From contig NC_064035.1 of the NCBI RefSeq assembly GCF_932526225.1, positions 10,217,296 through 10,281,295 on the forward strand: a stretch of DNA of 64,000 nt. The letters run 5' to 3'. The notes under the pieces were generated by a model. The model was not told the origin of the DNA. It was given only the letters and a program-made list of their open reading frames with translations, and did not search any database. The position numbers and the translations under genes are program-made. Each line of letters opens with the position of its first letter. Within the stretch, counting starts at the first letter, position 1. The DNA comes from Nematostella vectensis (taxonomy: Eukaryota > Cnidaria > Anthozoa > Actiniaria > Edwardsiidae). Shown piece by piece: positions 12,544-25,000 of the stretch.

Positions 12544-15500
12544 ATGTCGTTTGCATTTGTATTTTTTGGACTTATGCTAACAACAGCTCACTGCTATGAT
12601 GGCGAGAAACGAAAAGAAGGAATATATACAGTGGTTAAAGGTATGTATGGGATGACTTCTAGTAGAAATTCAACCAACCGAACAGCCATTCAGCATGGGC
12701 ATTATGCGAACTAGGGCACAGTTTTTTGTCTTATTTTTACAACAAAGGGTAAGTTTTATAGGGAAAATATCCGATAAAATGCCATTATTTTGTTGCCATA
12801 GAGCATCGAGGAAGTAGGGTTGCGGTTTCTTGTTAGCGTTTGGGTAGATGCCATGAGGATAACAATTGATTACGCAATTACCTCTTTATTTCCGCGAGGG
12901 GCCCACCGTTTTTGGTCATAAGTTTAATTTCACAAAAAAATTTATAGGGAATGTCCGACAAAATGACATTGTGTAGTTCTAAAAAATATCAAACGCTCAG
13001 AAATTTTCAGGTGGTGGGGGGTTATCGTCCGAAGCGAAAACACCGCGTCTGGCTCGTGAGAAACGCGAGTCTTCAGAACCGAATACTCAAAGTCCCCCCG
13101 TCATAATGAAGGCCGATTAATAATATGACAATAATACTATATACTATACTACAATACTTCTATCTCTCCTACTACTAATCGTAACCGGAGTGACGTAAAA
13201 GAACCGCTGAGGACGCAAGTAGAAACCTTGGCGGTGACCACCCTCAGTGACAAAACTTACATCACTAACACATACTTATGATTGTAAACTGCCTTGCGCA
13301 GTCTGTTTTTGAAAGGATGAGAAATCTAGCATGTAAAACGCTTAGAACTATACGAATAAGCTCTTTACAAATGCACACATTTTGTTATTATTATTTTTTT
13401 TGTATATCAAATAAAAATACTGACTGAAACTATATTTCTAGGGGCTTTCACTTAATGATCATTTTCTAATTTATTACAAGGAACTATTCTAAAGAACCAC
13501 GTCATTTCGCAACACAATGCCCGCGACAGCATAGAGTGTGGGATGAGCTGCGCAAGCGTGTACAATTGTCAATCATTCAACTACAAGCATGGTTCCACGT
13601 GTCAGCTGAACAGCAAGAACAGGCTAATGGCTAACGGGGGTGACGTACAAAATGACGAGGAGTTCACGTACTTTGAAAAATTAAAAAAAAAACTATCAAC
13701 ACAGACCCTTAACCCACCTCAAAACCACCTGCGAATCTGCTAATGATCGTAACGTTTGTGAATGTCGAGGTGCGCGATCCACAACTCTCTGTTGTGTTGA
13801 AACATTTTGGGTGGAATAGACAACATTCCGCACCCAGATTTGAGGACCTAGAATCAGCAATAAAACTACTTATTTATACATTTGTACTATAATACATGAA
13901 TTGTTTTCTAGAATGAATTGTGAATTGTTTTCTAGAATCCATGTGATCCAGATCATTGTATGTACGAAAGTCAATGCAATCCTGTAAGCAACGCTGATAT
14001 CTACCAGTGTAACTGCAGACCAGGATACACGGGAAGGCATTGTGAAAAAGGTAAAATTCAAAACAATAATTTGTTTTAAATCAGTACCCCATCTTGTAAT
14101 CAGAAGAGGGGAGGGGATTATTTATGAAAATATGGTGTCAGCGAACTTCAAACTCCTACGGAAGATGTTCAATATAATACCATTTTTAGGTTAATAATAT
14201 TACATTCATGTTCTCATCATGTTGGAAAAAGGCTTTGTTTTGTGGTTTGGTTAATTGAACAACTCGAATCTTCGAATTTTCACGTTCACGGCTGTTTACT
14301 CCCTCCAATGTTTTTGGCAGTGATATGGCATCTTTTAAGCTTCGCTGTGAAACGGATCGAAACTCTTATACGCGGATTATTTGTGCAGATATAAACGGCG
14401 GTGCGAGGAAACAGGCGTTTTGCAATGCATTTCCATTTTTTCTATACACGAAAACCATATGTCCCATCTTGTCCTTTCGAGTTTTTCTATGGGTGGGGGA
14501 GTGAGGTTGGAGGGTAGGAGGAGTCTTCAAAGTTCGAAGTATCTTGAGTATGTGGCGGAAGAAGAGGGGGAGGGGTAGGACTGACATGCTACTGATAGAA
14601 GCTTGGGTACTGCAGGGAAACTAATCTCAGAATCTTGTCGTCTCTTTTAAAAAGAACCACCTTTGTCGTGCAAGGATGCCCTCGACAAGGGAAAAAGCCA
14701 TGGGAATGGAGAGTACTACATCGACCCAGAGAGGACAGGGACTGCATTTCCCGTTTATTGCGACATGACAAACGAAGGAGGTATAATAACATTGTCAAAG
14801 TGGTTGACAGGACTCTGGGAAGATAATGTTATTTAGCATGCTCTTCTGCGGTAGTGACCTTTGGGAGCACCTGCAAAGTACGCTGGATCCTCGAGCATGG
14901 TTATATGGCTCTATATGATACTACACCTTTTGCTGCTCATTACCAGAAAATACGCCCTCATTTGCGTCAATAATCAATTAATAAAGCGAAAAAACAATAA
15001 TTTGAACAAAACGACATTCAATTGCTAGCACCATCAAATACAAAGTATTTACAATACAAATGCAGAATTGTGTGCATTTTATTTTTGCATCTTTGAGCAT
15101 TCATTTTGCGAATAAGGACAACTACATTATAATTCATGTAATAAATACAAAAAGCCCAAATTGTCGTGTTCGTGAACGGGAAGAAAAAATACTATCCACC
15201 AAAAACTGGGATTAGACTCTGCCAAATTTTCGTCTTTAATAAGACTTTATAGGTTTATAATTCATGTAATAATATTGTGATATTATTATATTAACCGATA
15301 TCTCAACAAAGTGATTCGATAATCAATATATCACGATATCTATTTATTTAATATCACATATAGTTTGACAAACAATAGCGTAAAAGTGGATTGGGTTTTC
15401 ATTTATTCATGTGAAAATAGTTCACAAAGAAGGACACCTGAAAATTTAGTGAAACATTCGCAGTCAATTTTATACATACGCAGAGCTGTAGCAAGCCTAG

Positions 15501-16420
15501 AAATACTGGGGAAGGGGGCTAGGCACAGAAACATGAAGAAAATATTAGGGTTAGAGCCACGCCCGTACTGGTAATTTCTTTATATTTTATCAAAATACTT
15601 TGATAGAAAGGGGGCACGTGGTCTCAGTGGCATTCTGATCCCAGTGATAAAATGTTTATCCTCTTAGTAAATACCACATTTGAACATATGTTCCAGGAGG
15701 ATGGATGATGGTGCTCAACCTGACATACGATGCTTCGCGTGCGGCCTTTACGCCGGACTCATCTTTTCGCTCTTTGTCAAAGTTTAAAGAAGGATATATG
15801 GGTAAGTACGTAAAACGGTTGACTACAGATCGTGGTTGAATTTTTTTTACTTTAATCTTTCTTCCGAGGGATGTGGGAAAGGAGAGCTTTATAGATGAGC
15901 TAATTTCAAAATCTCAGACTTAATGAAGGGTGCTCCATAGAGCTTTTAAGGTATCAATATTTTTTAACGTTTTGCTTTTTTAGGCTTGACATCAAATGCA
16001 ATGGGACAACTTCAGTCATTCACCTCTTTCACCCAAATGCGCTTCTATTGTCACAAGCAGGGCGTTGGCCGTACCCTACACATCATTACCACCCCAGACA
16101 GTAAAGGGAAAGCCGTCGTGGACTACTTCTCCGCCAAAACAGACGCCCTTGCATTTGCCTGTGACTCCTTCACCGAGGGCACTGGAAACAACGCAATGCT
16201 AACTGGGCGCTGCCAAAAATGGGGCAGAGACAAGAGCGGTGCACAGTATGTCGGTGTGTGGGGGCATGGTTTCAAACTGGATGAGACATGGCGGATGTAT
16301 GATCATCCAATGTACGAGGCACACATGTATCATGTGATTTTGAGAAACGGGTACCATAACTGCGACGACACAGGAAGTACAGAGACAAATGGAGATTCAT
16401 GGGAGACATATGTTCGCTAA
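12544..16420 (+). CDS. Secreted PAN/EGF/fibrinogen-like protein (one exon boundary unresolved)
   Basis: A predicted extracellular fibrinogen-related protein of unknown role. Exons: 12544-12640 (signal peptide MSFAFVFFGLMLTTAHC), 13481 to about 13690 (PAN/apple-like, with SIECGMSCASVYNCQSFNY and STCQLNSKNRL), 13936-14050 (EGF-like, NPCDPDHCMYESQC then CNCRPGYTGRHC), 14655-14780, 15697-15801 and 15984-16420 (fibrinogen C-like, SCKDALDKGKSHGNGEYYI, FPVYCDMTNEGGGWMMVLNL). Phases of exons 3 to 6 agree. The 3' side of exon 2 lacks a usable in-frame GT donor: an A-rich run at about 13678-13691 is followed by a stop at 13741-13743. Possible explanations are a homopolymer sequencing error, a non-GT donor or a damaged allele. 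The last domain is diverged from vertebrate fibrinogens, so the domain name is a family-level call. Confidence 0.75.
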
Positions 16421-17459
16421 TAACTTTGCCGCCTGAAAAATCAACCATTCTAACCAAATGTGATTTTACAGCGCGACCATTCGTACCATAAACGCCGAAA
16501 ATATGTGTTGAATGTTTGTCTCTTACTGTAATGGTGTCGCTCTACTAGCTGGTTGATCTAAATCCTATAAACATGGCAATTGAGAAAAAAGACCTACTCT
16601 GATGAGTGGACATTTAAGAGAGGAATTTAAACACGAAAACACTAACGCCCACAAGGAGAATGCATTTAATTAAATACTTAAAAGGAGCATAAGATTTCTA
16701 CTTCAACAATTAGCAGTTTATCAACATGAAACAGAAAGGGGACTGGAGGAAATTTTAAAATCCTGCAGACTAAATGTCTCAAGTTTTGTACTCTAATTGT
16801 TACCATTAGAAATACATAGGTAGATAGTTGGTCAAAGGTAACTTAAAAAAAGAAGCTAGATGAATGATTTAATTACAACCACTACAATAAGTTCTCAGCT
16901 TTCATGGTAGAAAATATATAATGGTGGATTAATATTAATATTATTTTTTTCGTGCCAGACATAAGATAGTTTGCCAAAGTCCTTTTTTCTTGCATATTAC
17001 AACACAACAGTAGAGTAGAGTAGTAAAGCTTTATAGGCTCTAAAAACATTGCAGCAACATTGATGTGCATGCAGAAACAAACAATCAACCACGTTTTTAG
17101 ATGTGTTATTGGCAACACAGACATAAAAGGAACTTTATGATGTGACAATGGCAAAAACTTGGGCACCTTGACTTAGAAAAAACAATTTTGCACTTGGATC
17201 AGGAAGAATGGGCTTTGGGTGTCAAAGTCTAAATAGATTCCAACGTTTCCACTATTACCATTCTTTTTGCAGTTGTCATATGGTAAGGTCACTACTATCT
17301 AGGTAGGGCTGGATATAAGCTGCTAGAAAGACAGAGACATCAAGGGTATAAACTGTATATACACAACATCACAGGGCTGTAATCCTTGCAACCATCATAT
17401 TTCAGGACCCCTAAACTTAGTTAAGGATACAAACAGCATATAACAATGTAATGTTTTGT
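16421..17459. other. Non-coding stretch after the fibrinogen-like gene
   Basis: This AT-rich sequence presumably includes the 3' UTR of the fibrinogen-like gene. I see no recognisable coding exon on either strand and no structured repeat. Confidence 0.5.
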
Positions 17460-18855
17460 CAGGGGTGGATCCAGACTGATTCAAATGATTCCAGTGAATC
17501 AGTCAAAATTCCAAATGCTTTTTTTTGTGTAGATTTGAATTTTAGAACGTTCAATAAAAATAAACATCCATCTGTTGTCTGTTATTGGAACACTATTAGA
17601 CCTGCTTCCTGGGTTGTTTCGCTGTTATTTCCTTCAGCGCTTGGACAGCATTATTCCGGTCCCTCCACGGGAAATATTGCCCCTGATATGAGTGATAAAT
17701 CTAGTTAGGGGCAGGGGACCCATTTAGAAATTTTGTGCGTGTATAAAAATTATGCGCGTGTTCTGGAACCACTCAAGCTCTTCTATAATAATGTGTGAAT
17801 CACTTTGGAATCAGTCGGCAATAAAATACCGATACTACCCCTGAGAAAATAGGTCTTTGCTTGATTTAGCGTGTGATCTCTTGTACACATCTCTCGAACC
17901 GAAATCTTGAAAAGCGAAGCATGGCTTCACAAAATGCAGACGTTTCTCGCGGAGGAGAGTGTTATCCTTTTGATGGGAGTGTTATCCTTTTGATTATGGT
18001 GTAGAATTTGATCGAATTCAGATCCCGAGAAGTTGGAATTAATGATGAAAGTGTGGCAACCGGACGATAGCTCTTCCGAATTCTCTATGATTAAAAATTG
18101 CATTGGAAAGTGGTGGCAAGTGAAATACATAATGTTTTTAGCAAAACCCCCGGACAGTGTATTCTTAGTATATAAATGGCATTTCTGTTTGCCCTGTGTT
18201 TTATTTGGGAAGATTTTCGGCTGTTATTTCAGTAAGGTAAATAGGCTGTTAAAATCACCTCTTGTACTTTTGACATTAGCGTAAGATACCACACCAGCAA
18301 AATTGACCAGTACACGAATTTTCGTTGCCTCTAATGGATGAATCTAGAAGAAACTTGCAAAGAGGAGAGGTGAGAATAGATCAGCAACTAGATGGGATAA
18401 TGCACTGTAAAATTGCTTAGAATTGAGAGGTCATGGAGTCAATTATTGATAAGAGTTGCTGTCTGTGTGGCACAAGCTACATTATAATGCAAGGTGAGGT
18501 TGTTTTTTATATATTACAATCACACCATTTCGGTATTGCCAAGGGGTATTCGAAAAGAATAACTGGTACTTGCCTCGCCACACTTTCAAGAACACAAATT
18601 TGGTTGAATTAGGTAGGAATAGTGTATTTATTATCTGACTAATTGATAAATGAAGTCACTCAGTTTTAAATGACCATAAGTCACCTGTGAAACTTAACCT
18701 TGAATTTATTATCTGACTATATAAATCCCTAAAATGCCAAATGCGTTCCTAAAAATTCAGCAGATTGTATGTTCCAAACACGTAATTTCTTTTCCCCCCT
18801 TGATTGGTCGGTGACCATTTGGAATCAGTCAACTTTAGGCCTGGATCCATCCCTG
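17460..18855. mobile_element. TIR transposon remnant (CAGGG.TGGATCCAG termini)
   Basis: The left end CAGGGGTGGATCCAGACTGA is mirrored at the right end, where the minus strand reads CAGGGATGGATCCAGG and then, a little further in, GACTGATTCC. The element is about 1.4 kb. Its interior open frames are short and show no recognisable transposase. Two copies of GGGAGTGTTATCCTTTTGAT lie side by side at about 17955-17995. Confidence 0.55.
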
Positions 18856-19089
18856 TTTGTTCTAAGTAGCTTTGCCTGCTAATGAGAGTGTCTATTAAAA
18901 ATGCCATCATTGTTGTTATTGTCATTCGTATTTGGATAAATAACAAAAAAGATCTATTTGCTAGGAGACCTTTTCAATGAGATTCCTGTTTGTTTTTTTT
19001 GTGTGTGTATGTTTTTGTTTTTTAATTAGGAATCATATTCTTGTTCATGCCTCATGTTTTAGAAAAGAAAGTTAATTGATATATTAAAT

Positions 19090-22000
19090 CTACCAAGGCT
19101 CTCCTTGGAAAAAGTAAAATAACAAAGGATACTCTCCGCCAGGGATTAGCTGGAAAAAGAGGAAAGAGGTTATCAGAAATTTCACAGAATTTATTTCTTA
19201 AGATTTGGATATTGTTATGTTTCACAAGACTCACACAGACAATCAGTAGCTTTTTATCAGGTAACAAACAAGTTCATTATCCTTGCATCCATCTTGGATC
19301 AAGCCAGAGACTATGGGTAAAAAAGTGATTCTAGCTGCTAAGTCTGAGCTATATTAATACATACAGTATATGCTGAATATATATACCATTGTAATGTTGT
19401 TTCCATTTAGAAGAATCTGATCCAGTTTGGTAATCCTTCTTCCTTCTGGTGTATTTTCACTGCAAAAGAAAACAATCCAAAATCAATTCAGCTCAAATAA
19501 TTGCATATTTATCTGTTTCAATGATGCATACATATCCATCAACTTACAATGTTGCATTGCGGAAATATTGTAGCAATGTTACTACCATCATGTAGCCTGC
19601 TTGCAGGTGGTACTCGGTGTTATTATCTCGGGAAACCCTCTCCGTTCGGTGATCGGGTGGCTTAAAATACAAGTTAACGCCCGATCACCGAACAAAGAGG
19701 GTTTTCCACAATAATAACACCAAGTACTGCCTACAAGCAGGCTAACCATCATGGGATATACAGTATTTCAAGTACAACTCTAAGAAAGCGATACTCATGA
19801 AACCAAATGGCTTTTCCTATTTGTATCAACCTTTGATAAGGGATGTGTCTATAACACTTTCCCATTTAAAAATGTACTTTCCCATTTAAATGTGTACTTT
19901 TGCGAGAGCGTTGTTTTCACGTCCTCAAAACGCGGGTCAACCAATCAGAGACCGTCACTTCAATAGCCTTAATTCAACGCGTCTGGAGAACGCCAGTCAG
20001 CCAATGAAATGATCTTGAAATTTGAGCCCTCGTGATTCCGCGTTCTTCGACGCGACTTGACCAATCACACCGAATCATTCTTATCCCGCAAAAAGGTTAA
20101 TACAAATAGCCTTCTGTCAACAGATGCAGATTGCCGGTGATAACGATAATTAACGCGGACTAGGGGTCAGAAGAGATCAAATGGAGATGATGACTTTAGA
20201 AAATAAAAGGAGTAGCCTTACATCTTTAAAACTACGTATAGTACTCGAACTTTAACAAGTCATTAAACAAGCTATTTCTTAAACCAACACCAAGGACACT
20301 CGAATTGGCTTACCCTAGTAATGACCTTTTTCTACTTTGCACAGCTCTCCCAGAATCTCTTTTCGCTATACCAAATATGTCATGTCTTTCTGTGAACAAT
20401 TCACCAAGTGGATATTTTTAGTGTTCCCAGGTCCATACTTGATCTCAATGAACCAAAGACTTGTGATGGCGCGAAACGAAATTGGCGCCCTTTTAGTCCC
20501 GTGGCTTGGCTACAATCCCGGCTGTATCCAGCCCAAATTTGTCTGCATCCAAATCAAATATTGTTCTTTTTGCCGTCGGTTTCATCCAAGAATTACCCAT
20601 TCGTATTGTTCTCATTATAAAAAGATGCAGGAGAGAAATCTTCTAGCTCACGCTGCAAATGATGCCGTGTAACACGAGATCTCAGGGTATGGAATGAATT
20701 AATAAACATATTACTGTTTCAACAGATTCGGATTATACAGCAAATCAAAGTGCGTTTTCGAACGCAGAACGTGCAATCTGTAATATAGGTGAACTCGAAA
20801 AATACCATCGTGTTTCGAAGCAATCACATACGGAAAACCCCTTTAATAAAGCAAACCTATAACTACTGAAACATCTCACCGAAACGTGAAAGAGAAAGAT
20901 AGTATACAACATCATCATTTATTACAAGGAGAACGAATAAAAGCCAATCACATTCCCAATCAGTGCGTTTGCAGACGCAACGAGTGTCTAGGATCGATTT
21001 ACAAAGATACATAGGCATGGAAAGCCGGTAAAAATTTTAGTGTACTTGTATCTAAAGTGACTAGCCTCTAAACAATATATCGGCGTTTTCTTACTTTGTA
21101 AGTCAAGCACGCAAAATGTTTTGTTCATTTCACAGAGTTCGGACATAGCCATGCGTTATACTTCTCGATAGACACTCAAGAGTAGGCTTTGAAAACAAAC
21201 CGGAAAGTGTGCGTTTTAAAGACGCAGGCTAGTCAATAGTGTGAAAGAATCTAATTTTCGGTACGAGAAACACATTATGGCGTTTGTAATTGGTTGTTAT
21301 TCAAACATCAAAAGCAAGCTGTTATAAGTTGATTTACTTCTAGTTATGTGCTTTAGGAAAGCACCCGAATCCGGGACAGATGGAGCACCAAAGGTTGAGC
21401 TCTCTGTTGGTGGTCATATGATATGATTAAAAAACTGCTATCTTGTAAACTAGGAGATAAGGCCCGAGCTAGGGAGCTTTGCTCTTGGCACACAAGCATT
21501 CCAAGCACCAGTCGAGCAAAAGAGCGCAATTCGATGCACATAATATAATTCTAGAGAAAAATCAAAAGATTTGAACAGATAATCTGTTTAAAAGAATTTA
21601 GCCTATTATCATCCTACAGTATCGTAGATTCATGCATAGGAACAGGCGGATATTACAGCTTGGTGTTACATTTTTTCAACTTGACAAAGTTAGCATGTGG
21701 GAAGCCCAGCACCGGAGCCCCAGCACCTATACCCACGGCTATTTACTCAAGTTGTGGTTGCTTCGAAACACGATGGTATTTTTCGAGTTCACCTATATTA
21801 CAGATTGCACGTTCTGCGTTCGAAAACGCACTTACTACGTTTTGATTTGCTGTATCATCAGAGTCTGTCAATATTTAATTGCAACAACAGCAAATTGTTT
21901 ATCAATTCATTTCATACCCTGAGATCTCGTGTTACACGGCATCATGTGCAGCGTGAGCTAGATCTTTTTATAATGAGAAGAATACGAATGGGTCATTCTT

Positions 22001-25000
22001 GGAGGGAACCAATTGCAAAAAGAACGTGCAATCTGTAATATACGTAAGGGGTAACGATGGGTACCTTAAAATTTCGAAAATCTCGCAAAAATTTCGCAAA
22101 GTCCCCGAATCTCGGCGTTTTTACGGAAGTCTCGAAGTCTCGTTTTCCCCCCCGACATTTTAGGGTCTTGGAGCCTCTTTTTCTACCACGTTCTCGGAGT
22201 CTCTGTTAAACGCGATCTGTTTTATGTCGTTACTGCTAAGGGTTTCCCTCTTTTTCGAGTCTCGAGTCTTAAGCCTTTCCGCTCTAGCTATTCTTTTTCA
22301 ACTAATGTTTATGACATACCTCGAGCAAGTTATCTGATGTCCGAACACAAGCTAGTAAAAGCTCGGACACAGATTCCGAAATTTGACTCAAAGTCTCGTG
22401 CTCGGATTCTAAAACGCGGTCTCGGCGCCCCGGCAAGTCTCGAACTTACTCATCACTACCCCTAAAAGGGGTCTCTAGAACGCGCCAACATCCCAAAACA
22501 TCGGCTTTATTCTCAGAGCGTATTGTTCACTGTTTATTGGCAGCAAAATGTCTAGTTCTCGGATAAACAACCACTTTTGGAAAACAGTAATCTGGCGGTG
22601 TTTAAAGTTTGCGAGGATATAATATTTTCACTGGCTTTCCATGCCTATATCTGTCTCTTGATCTCATGCTTGCATGAATATCTAGACCGTTGCATTTTCG
22701 AACGCACTAATAGACATGCGATTGGTTTTATCCTAAGGGATAAATTGCTTGACATTGTTATTTATACCCTGCTTATACTCAAGCTCACCAAACTATAGAC
22801 AAAAATGCTCAATGAAATAAATTGTAGTCCACTACTTTGAATGTAAGCCCAGGATGGTGACATGAATGTAGGAAATATTATGAACTTATACCCAAAATAA
22901 AGCAAACCAAAAGCACATAACTAGCTTTAAAGACGTAAATCAACTAATAACAGCTTGCTTTGATGTTTGAACAAAAAAAATTATATCATGTCCTTACAAG
23001 CAATTACAAGCGCCATGTGTTTCTTGTACCGAAAATTAGATTCTTCTACACTATTGACTAGCCTGCGTCTTTAAAACGCACACTTTCCGGTTTGTTCGGG
23101 CCTTATCTCCTAGCTTACAAGATAGCAGTTTTTTAATCATATCATATGACCACCAACAGAGAGCTCAACCTTTGGTGCTCCATCTGTCCCGGAGTCGGGT
23201 GCTTTCCCAAAGCACATAACTAGACGTAAATCAACTTATAACAGCTTGCTTTTGATGTTTGAATAAGAAAGTTGTATCAACCTCGTCTGCTAACAACCAA
23301 TTACAAACGCCATAATGTGTTTCTCGTACCGAAAACTAGATTCTTTCACACTATAGACTAGCCTGCGTCTTTAAAACGCACACTTTCCGGTTTGTTTTCA
23401 AAGCCTACTCTTGAGTGTCTATCGAGAAGTATAACGCATGGCTATGTCCGATCTCTGTGAAATGAACAAAACATTTTGCGTGCTTGACTTACAAAGTAAG
23501 AAAACGCCTATATATTGTTTAAAGGCTAGTCACTTTAGATACATAGTACACTAAAATTTTTACCGGCTTTCCATGCCTATGTATCTTTGTAAATCGATCC
23601 TAGACACTCGTTGCGTCTGCAAACGCACTGATTGGGAATGTGATTGGCTTTTATTCGTTCTCCTTGTATAAAATGATGATGTTGCATACTATCTTCCTTT
23701 TTCACGTTTCGGTGAGATGTTTCAGTAGTTATAGGTTTGCTTTATTAAAGGGGTTTTCCGTATGTGATTGCTTCGAAACACGATGGTATTTTTCGAGTTC
23801 ACCTATATTACAGATTGCACGTTCTGCGTTCGAAAACGCACTTTGATTTGCTGTATAATCCGAATCTGTTGAAACAGTAATATGTTTATTAATTCATTCC
23901 ATACTTTGAGATCTCGTGTTACACGGCATCATTTGCAGCGTGAGCTAGAAGATTTCTCTCCTGCATCTTTTTATAATGAGAACAATACGAATGGGTCATT
24001 CTTGGATGAAACTGACGGCAAAAAGAACAATATTTGATTTGGATGCAGACAAATTTGGGCTGGATACAGCCGGGATTGTAGCCAAGCCACGGGACTAAAA
24101 GGGCGCCAATTTCGTTTCGCGCCATCACAAGTCTTTGGTTCATTGAGATCAAGTATGATTAGTCCGACCTGGGAACACTAAAAATATCCACTTGGTGAAT
24201 TGTTCACAGAAAGACATGACATATTTGGTATAGCGAAAAGAGATTCTGGGAGAGCTGTGCAAAGAAGAAAAAGGTCATTACTAGGGTAAGCCAATTCGAG
24301 TGTCCTTGGTGTTGGTTTTAGAAATAGCTTGTTTAATGACTTGTTAAAGTTCGAGTACTATACGTAGTTTTGAAGATGTAAGGCTACTCCTTTTATTTTC
24401 TAAAGTCATCTTCTCCATTTGATCTCTTCTGACCCCTAGTTCGCGTTAATTATCGTTATCACCGGCAATCTGCATCTGTTGACAGAAGGCTATTTGTATT
24501 GACCTTTTTGCGGATAAGAATGATTCGGGGAATCACGAGGGCTTAAATTTCAAGATCATTTCATTGGTTGACTGGCGTTCTCCAGACGCATTGAATTAAG
24601 GCTATTGAAGTGAAGGTCTCTGATTGGTTGACCCGCGTTTTGAGGACGTGAAAACAACGCTCTCGCAAAAGTACACATTTAAATGGGAAAGTAAAGTTTT
24701 AAATGGGGAAGTGTTCTATGTACTCTGAGTTAGGCCCTGTACATACCATTATACAGAATGTACACCATAAACAAGTCTTGAGGCCTCTCTGAGTCAGGGC
24801 CTTGTACACGTCTTACACAGTATGTGCAATTTGTACACCATATACAAGTCTCAAGGCCTTCTGAATCAGGGCCCTGTACACGCCATACACTGTTAACATA
24901 TACAAGTCTCAAGGCCTCCCATAAAAAACTGTAAAGGTGTGTCATGTATGTAGTGTATTAGCATGTAGTGTATTAGTGTATCATATAACAGAGATGATGT

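Noticed and set aside
17642-17690. A possible LSM5 last exon ending VEGPE
   Set aside because: It needs the wrong phase after the ITM exon. The exon at 19090-19149 (LIPGGE) fits phase 0 and lies closer.
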